Shown: positions 59,335 through 64,000 of the stretch, one piece after another
How the letters are laid out: each line of letters starts with the position of its first letter
How positions within the stretch are numbered: the first letter of the stretch is position 1
Assembly (NCBI GenBank): GCA_040905505.1
Contig: JBBDRL010000088.1
Coordinates: forward strand, 29,124-93,123
Direction: 5' to 3'
Source: WHSP01 sp040905505
Lineage (GTDB): Bacteria; Gemmatimonadota; Gemmatimonadetes; Longimicrobiales; Longimicrobiaceae
DNA length: 64,000 nucleotides
The notes under the pieces: generated by a model
The model's database searches: none
The model's input: the letters and a program-made list of their open reading frames with translations, nothing else
What the model was told of the DNA's origin: nothing
Made by a program: the position numbers and the translations under genes

Positions 59335-61026
59335 TCAGCCGTCCTGAGCGGTCGCGCCCGCGCCCCGGCGCTCGCCGGGCAGGATCCACCAGTCGGTGAT
59401 GGTCGCGAACTCACCTCGCAGATCCATCACCACGCCGCGCAGTCGCTCCCGGACGCCGGCGAGCCGCTGCGGATAGTACAGCGGGATGTAGGGCGCCTCA
59501 TGGACGATCAGCCGCTGGTATTCGCGCCAGAAAGGCAGCGCCGCTTCCCGATCGGTCATCACCGCGACCGTGTCGATCAACACGTCGACGCGGGCGTTGG
59601 CATACCCGACGTACTGGAACGGCGCGTCGATGTTTTCCGAGTGCAGGATGTCGCGGTCGTCCTTCCGGAAATAGTCCACCCAACCCGCCACCACCGCGTC
59701 GAAGTTCCTCTCGCGGTCCTGAAGCAGCGCCGTCATCGTATTCCACTCCACCAGCCGTGGCTCGACGACGATCCCCAGGGGCCGCAGTTGCGCCTGGACG
59801 ATCTGGATGATATCGCCCCGGACGTCGTTACCCGCATTGGTGATGAGGGTGAAGCGAAACTCGCGCCCCTCGGCGTTCTCGAGCACGCCGTCTCCATCGC
59901 GATCTTCCCAGCCAGCCTCCGCCAGAAGCTCACGTGCTGCGTCCGAATCGTAAGGCAGCCGGGTCTCGGGATCGGAGTCGTCGTACGACCAGTGCGCCGG
60001 AGTGACCGTCGATCTGCCGACCGTTCCGTAGCCGTAGACCAGTGCATCGATCATCTGCTCGCGGTCCAGGCCCATCGCAATCGCGCGTCGTACCCGGGCG
60101 TCCTCGAAGAGCGGCCGGCGCGTGTTGAAGGCGAGGTAGTTCCACTGCCGGGTCGGCGACGTCATCAACCGGGCGTCCGCCGCCGCCTCGATCTGCCCTG
60201 CCTGGTTGGGATTCGGCCCGAGGTAGACGTCGATCGATCCGGTCAGGAGCTCGGTCAGGAGGGTCGTCATCTCCGGAATCACGCGGTAGACGAAGCGGTC
60301 CACATAGGGCTGGCCGCCGAGGTCTCCGGGGAAATCGGGATTCGCTTCGAAGACCCACTCCTGCCCCTGAACGCGGCGCACGAATCGGAAGGGGCCGTTT
60401 CCGATCGGCGCCGAGGTTCCGAACGGATGCTGCATCAACTGGCCCGGCGGCACGTCGCCCAGCAGGTGCTCCGGCATTATCGCGGTCTGATACCACATGT
60501 CGAGGAAATCAGAGTGCGGCCGCAGGCGGAACCGGATCGTGTAGTCGTCGATCACTTCCACTTCGCGTGAGTACTCGTCGAACCCGGAGACGTTGGCGAA
60601 GGCCGTCGCCGGGTCGACCGCGCGCTCGAAGGTGAAACGCACGTCCTCGGCTGTCGTCGGCTCGCCGTCGTGCCAGCGGATATCGGAGCGCAGGTGGAAC
60701 ACCAGGTCGATGCTGTCGGGCGCGACGCGAACGGTGTCCCAGCGCTCGGCCAGCCACGGCATCGGTTCGATGTCGGCGTCGTACTTGATCAGGGGCGCGA
60801 AGAGCATCTCTCGCTGAATGCTGTTGCTGTAGCTGTCCGTGCTCGTCAGAGAGTTCATCGACTGCAGGTCGGCGGTCCCAGCGACCACGGCCGTGCCGCC
60901 GTAGCGCTGCTCCTCGGCGACATCGGCCGCCGCGTCGGGTGCGTCGCGAACGCCCTGGTCACACGCGGCGAGGACCGCGAGGGCTGACAGCAGAATGCCG
61001 GGATTGGACGGGCGGCGATTCGTCAT
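59335..61026 (-). CDS. Peptide/nickel-type substrate-binding lipoprotein (SBP_bac_5)
   Basis: This 563-residue lipoprotein has a lipobox (VLAAC, Cys22) after a short signal peptide. The SBP_bac_5 pattern is clear: PMPWLAERWDTV, LRSDIRWHDGEPTTAEDVRFTFERA split in two, NGPFRFVRR, RRAIAMGLDREQMIDALVYG and APYIPLYYPQR. It binds oligopeptides or related solutes for an ABC importer. No permease or ATPase gene lies next to it, so it either serves a transporter elsewhere or has another role. It converges with the ADOP gene, 17 bases apart. Confidence 0.9.
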   Translation of the reverse strand: MTNRRPSNPGILLSALAVLAACDQGVRDAPDAAADVAEEQRYGGTAVVAGTADLQSMNSLTSTDSYSNSIQREMLFAPLIKYDADIEPMPWLAERWDTVRVAPDSIDLVFHLRSDIRWHDGEPTTAEDVRFTFERAVDPATAFANVSGFDEYSREVEVIDDYTIRFRLRPHSDFLDMWYQTAIMPEHLLGDVPPGQLMQHPFGTSAPIGNGPFRFVRRVQGQEWVFEANPDFPGDLGGQPYVDRFVYRVIPEMTTLLTELLTGSIDVYLGPNPNQAGQIEAAADARLMTSPTRQWNYLAFNTRRPLFEDARVRRAIAMGLDREQMIDALVYGYGTVGRSTVTPAHWSYDDSDPETRLPYDSDAARELLAEAGWEDRDGDGVLENAEGREFRFTLITNAGNDVRGDIIQIVQAQLRPLGIVVEPRLVEWNTMTALLQDRERNFDAVVAGWVDYFRKDDRDILHSENIDAPFQYVGYANARVDVLIDTVAVMTDREAALPFWREYQRLIVHEAPYIPLYYPQRLAGVRERLRGVVMDLRGEFATITDWWILPGERRGAGATAQDG

Positions 61027-61216
61027 GGATTCTCCGGAGCGGCGCGCGGCCGGGCGCCGCGCGGGACCAAGGTGGTGGAGCGGGCGGTACGAAAATGGTA
61101 TCTACCCCGGGCGAACGAGAACGGTGCCGCCCGTGGTAGTCCGCTTCCGGGTGGACGGTTCGAGTCCGGCGCCCGCTTCTTCCGCATCCTTTCCAGAGAT
61201 CATCTCCACCATCCGT

Positions 61217-63478
61217 ATGAACCTCACTCGTCGTGAACTCCTACGATTCTTCGGATCCGCGGCCGCGCTGAGTGCCGCGGGGTGCGACATCCCCTGGTGG
61301 ACCCGCGACGAAGTGATCGAGGTCGACTCGTGGCACAAGAGCGTCTGTCGCTTCTGCGGATCCGGCTGTGAAACGATGGTCGGGCTGAACCAGGGTCGCG
61401 TGGTGAAGGTCGAGGGACTTCAGGAAGGCTGGAACAGAGGCCGGCTCTGCATCAAGGGGCTGATGAACCGGGACATCCTGTACGTGGCGGATCGTGCGGT
61501 GGAGCCCATGATCCGCTCCGGCGGGCGGCTGGTACCTGCGACCTGGGACGACGCGTTGGACGCGGCCGCGGAAGGTTTTCGGTCCGCCATCGAGGCCGGT
61601 GGCTCGGATGCCGTGGCATTCTACGGCTCCGGGCAGCTCTTCACCCAGGAGAGCTATACCGCGAACAAGCTCTTCAAGGCGGGGATCGGGACGAACAACG
61701 TCGACGGCAACCCGCGGCTGTGCATGGCGTCCGCGGCGTTCGGCTACAAGAGCGTCTTCGGCGCAGATGAACCGAGCGGCTGTTACGCGGACATCGGCGA
61801 GGCTACGCTCTTCTTCGTGATCGGGGCGAACATGGCCGAGTGCCACCCGGTGGTGTGGGAGCAGGTGATGGACCGCAAGCGGGTACGGCCGGAGACCCGC
61901 ATCATCGCGGTCGACCCGCGCCGCACGCCGACCACGCGCCAGGCCGACATGCACCTGCAGATCCGGCCTGGAACCGACGTTTCGTTGCTGAATGCCATGT
62001 GCCACGAGCTGATCCACAGCGGTCTGGTCGACCGGGACTTCGTGGATCAGCACGTCGGCTTTCGCCGCGGCGACGCCGCCTCCGCTCCGCTCGGCTTCGA
62101 CGAGCTGACCGCCTTCCTGGAAGACTATGCGCCGGAACAGGTCTCCGACCGCTGTGGATTGAGCGCCGCCGAGATTCGCGAAGCGGCGCGCTGGTTCGGC
62201 GTCGCCGATGCGGCGCTCTCGTTCTGGACGATGGGCCTCAATCAGCAGACCCACGGCGTCGCCGCGAACCGGATGACGATGGCGCTGCATCTTCTCACCG
62301 GTCAGATCGGCCGACCCGGCGCCGGCCCGTTCTCACTTACCGGCCAACCGAACGCGGGCGGCGGCGTACGCGATACTGGAGCGCTCGCCCACGCGCTGCC
62401 CGCCGGGCGCTCCGTCGCCGACCCGGAACATCGCGCGCAGATGGAGCGCCTGTGGGGGGTGCCTCAAGGACGGATCTCACCCGAGCCGGGCCTTTCGGCG
62501 GTCCCGCTCTTCGAGGCGATGAGGGACGGGCGGGTCCAGGCTGCACTGGTGATGGCGACGAACCCCGCCCGTTCGCTGCCCAACGCGGAGCGCCACAGGA
62601 CGGCCATGGAGGACTGCTTCCTCGTCGTCAGCGACTCCATCTATCCGACGGACACGGCCGAGCGGGCGGACGTCTTCCTGCCCGCGGCGATGTGGGCGGA
62701 GAAGGAGGGAGTCTTCTCCAACTCGGAGCGGCGCTATCACCTGGTGGAGAAGCTGGTGGAGCCGCCCGGCGAGGCGCGCGGCGATCTCGAGATCCTGGTG
62801 GGGCTCGCCGATCGGCTCGGCTACGGTGAAGTCATCGGCGCCCGCACGCCCGAGGCCATCTGGAACGAGTGGCGGCAGATCTCCAGCGGCAGTGTGTACG
62901 ATTTCTCCGGCATCACGTACGAGCGCCTCCGTACCGAGCCGGGAATCCTCTGGCCGTGCCCCACCGAGGACCACCCCGGAACCTGCATCCGATACGTCCC
63001 CGGCGAGGACCCGCTTGCGGAGGGGAACGGGCGGGTCGACTTCTACGGGCGACCGGACGGGCGGGCGCTCGTGTACCTGTCCGAGCAGGGGCCTTTCCGG
63101 GAGCCGACGGACGAGGAATATCCCTTCGTCCTCACGACCGGGCGGCGGCTGGAGCACTGGCACACTTCGACGATCACCGGCCGCGTCCCCGAGCTCGCTT
63201 CGATCGCGACCGATTACCTGGAGATCCACCCGACCGACGCAGAGGCCCTGGGGATCGAGTCGGGGGAGCCGGTCACCATCACCAGCCGGAGAGGGGCGGT
63301 GACGCTGCAAGCACTGGCGTCCGAACGCGTCCGGCCGGGCCTGGTCTTCGCCCTGATGCACCCGTTGCGGGCACTCGTCAACAGCACGACCATAGACGAG
63401 CTGGACCCGATCTCCGGACAGCCCGAGTACAAGCTCTGCGCCGTCCGCGTGGAACCTCTCGCCTCGATCTCAGCCTGA
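61217..63478 (+). CDS. NapA-like periplasmic nitrate reductase catalytic subunit
   Basis: This 753-residue molybdopterin oxidoreductase has a Tat-like signal (TRRELLRFF) with a lipobox-like LSAAGC (Cys23). The [4Fe-4S] Cys are 44, 47, 51 and 78 (CRFCGSGC, GRLCIKG). The molybdenum ligand is probably Cys169 in NPRLCMASA, as in NapA rather than Ser (Nar) or Sec. HPVVWEQVMDRKR, NQQTHGVAANR and the C-terminal EYPFVLTTGRRLEHWHT agree. It is seven bases from a NapC-type gene, so electrons probably come from quinol via NapC. Arsenate or other substrates cannot be excluded. Confidence 0.88.
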   Translation: MNLTRRELLRFFGSAAALSAAGCDIPWWTRDEVIEVDSWHKSVCRFCGSGCETMVGLNQGRVVKVEGLQEGWNRGRLCIKGLMNRDILYVADRAVEPMIRSGGRLVPATWDDALDAAAEGFRSAIEAGGSDAVAFYGSGQLFTQESYTANKLFKAGIGTNNVDGNPRLCMASAAFGYKSVFGADEPSGCYADIGEATLFFVIGANMAECHPVVWEQVMDRKRVRPETRIIAVDPRRTPTTRQADMHLQIRPGTDVSLLNAMCHELIHSGLVDRDFVDQHVGFRRGDAASAPLGFDELTAFLEDYAPEQVSDRCGLSAAEIREAARWFGVADAALSFWTMGLNQQTHGVAANRMTMALHLLTGQIGRPGAGPFSLTGQPNAGGGVRDTGALAHALPAGRSVADPEHRAQMERLWGVPQGRISPEPGLSAVPLFEAMRDGRVQAALVMATNPARSLPNAERHRTAMEDCFLVVSDSIYPTDTAERADVFLPAAMWAEKEGVFSNSERRYHLVEKLVEPPGEARGDLEILVGLADRLGYGEVIGARTPEAIWNEWRQISSGSVYDFSGITYERLRTEPGILWPCPTEDHPGTCIRYVPGEDPLAEGNGRVDFYGRPDGRALVYLSEQGPFREPTDEEYPFVLTTGRRLEHWHTSTITGRVPELASIATDYLEIHPTDAEALGIESGEPVTITSRRGAVTLQALASERVRPGLVFALMHPLRALVNSTTIDELDPISGQPEYKLCAVRVEPLASISA

Positions 63479-63485
63479 GCGGCCG

Positions 63486-64000
63486 ATGTTCTCGACTCTG
63501 TTAGCGATCCTTCAGATCGCGGCGCCAGAACCCCCGCACGGGGCGACGCTCGCGGGAACGCTGCGGGTGATCGCGATGGTGGCGATCGTGCTGGCCGTGG
63601 TCGGCCTCGTGGCCGTTGAATTCATCTGGAAGAACCGCATCGCCCGCGTTACGTACCGATGGCTGCTGCTGTTCGGGCTGCTGGTCCTGCCGGCCTTCGC
63701 CCTGCTCGGCGCGACCGGAACCATGTTCGAGCAGATGAAGACGGTCGAGGCGTGCAACTCCTGCCACGTGATGAATCAGTTCGTCGACGACATGGTGGAT
63801 GAGAGCAGCGCGACGCTGGCCGCGCGGCACTTCCGTAGCGGCGCGATCCCGACCAAGCAGTGCTACTCGTGCCATACCGGGTACGGGATCTTCGGTACGA
63901 TGGAGGGGAAGCGGGACGGCTTCCGGCACTGGCTGCTGTACGTGACGCAAACCTGGGAGGAGCCGATCACCTTCAAGGGCTCCTATCCCAACGCCAACTG
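63486..64000 (+). CDS. NapC/NirT-type multihaem cytochrome c, N-terminal part
   Basis: The frame from ATG 63486 runs to the window end (171 codons) without a stop. An N-terminal segment of two helices (VIAMVAIVLAVVGLVAVEF and WLLLFGLLVLPAFALLG) precedes two CxxCH haem sites, CNSCH (90-94) and CYSCH (126-130). The order and spacing fit NapC/NirT-family quinol dehydrogenases; the usual four haems would continue beyond the window. It is seven bases after the napA-like gene. Completion of the nap operon lies outside the window. Confidence 0.85.
   Translation, partial: MFSTLLAILQIAAPEPPHGATLAGTLRVIAMVAIVLAVVGLVAVEFIWKNRIARVTYRWLLLFGLLVLPAFALLGATGTMFEQMKTVEACNSCHVMNQFVDDMVDESSATLAARHFRSGAIPTKQCYSCHTGYGIFGTMEGKRDGFRHWLLYVTQTWEEPITFKGSYPNAN

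Noticed and set aside
61079..61177. tRNA-like pattern: 7-bp acceptor stem AGCGGGC/GCCCGCT and a T loop TTCGAGT with four of five stem pairs
   Set aside because: There is no anticodon stem of 5 bp around a 7-base loop anywhere between the arms, the D stem is only three pairs, and the middle folds as one long hairpin. It is therefore a chance match or a leader structure, not a tRNA.

Overview
This is a 64 kb, high-GC, gene-dense bacterial chromosomal window, probably a scaffold from a draft or metagenome assembly because it contains one run of exactly 100 N. The gene content points to Gemmatimonadota, with Acidobacteriota as the main alternative. It includes two PadR-regulator plus large duplicated-permease units (the ADOP type typical of these phyla), a DUF5916 outer-surface protein, a very large NAD-glutamate dehydrogenase, and a bactofilin beside a LytM-type peptidase. 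This is inference from gene families; no rRNA gene is present to confirm it.

Layout. 1-3003: the end of parA, then parB, an M23 peptidase, a bactofilin, and an intergenic cluster of DnaA-box-like sequences that is a candidate replication origin. 3004-15639: housekeeping and accessory genes: Nif3-like protein, zinc-ribbon protein, acetyltransferase, DUF5715-like protein, the two-step agmatine-to-putrescine operon, NAD synthetase, a PAS histidine kinase, small orphan genes with a terminator, and a two-gene ABC exporter. 15665-22435: gdhB and a succinate-semialdehyde-type dehydrogenase, separated by REP-like repeats and the assembly gap. 22437-35136: a carbohydrate locus, mostly on the minus strand, with three CgeB-like glycosyltransferases, a GT4 glycosyltransferase, a Gfo/Idh/MocA oxidoreductase, a zinc alcohol dehydrogenase, two sugar-nucleotide epimerases, a methyltransferase, a glycoside hydrolase whose halves are in swapped order, and then a phosphotransferase and a HAD phosphatase on the plus strand. 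35345-50436: signal peptidase, HD-type phosphohydrolases, a class V aminotransferase, membrane and lipoproteins of unknown role, MoaB, a receiver-kinase hybrid, an overlapping M23-FHA-PP2C operon, a GH3 glycosidase and an ornithine aminotransferase with an unusual leader. 50433-59317: two PadR-ADOP units flanking the DUF5916 gene. 59335-64000: an oligopeptide-type binding lipoprotein and the start of a periplasmic nitrate-reductase-like operon (napA, napC), cut by the window edge.

How the genes work together. The left end looks like an origin and segregation region. Nitrogen and polyamine metabolism is represented by glutamate dehydrogenase, agmatine deiminase, carbamoylputrescine amidase and ornithine aminotransferase. 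MoaB supplies the cofactor pathway needed by the NapA-like enzyme. The carbohydrate locus has the enzymes to make, oxidise or epimerise, transfer, methylate and perhaps phosphorylate sugars. It has no flippase, polymerase or ABC exporter in the window, so its product may stay in the cytoplasm or be a small glycoside. The most unusual objects are the apparently permuted glycoside hydrolase at 30112-31026, the DnaA-box clusters, and the rocD leader.
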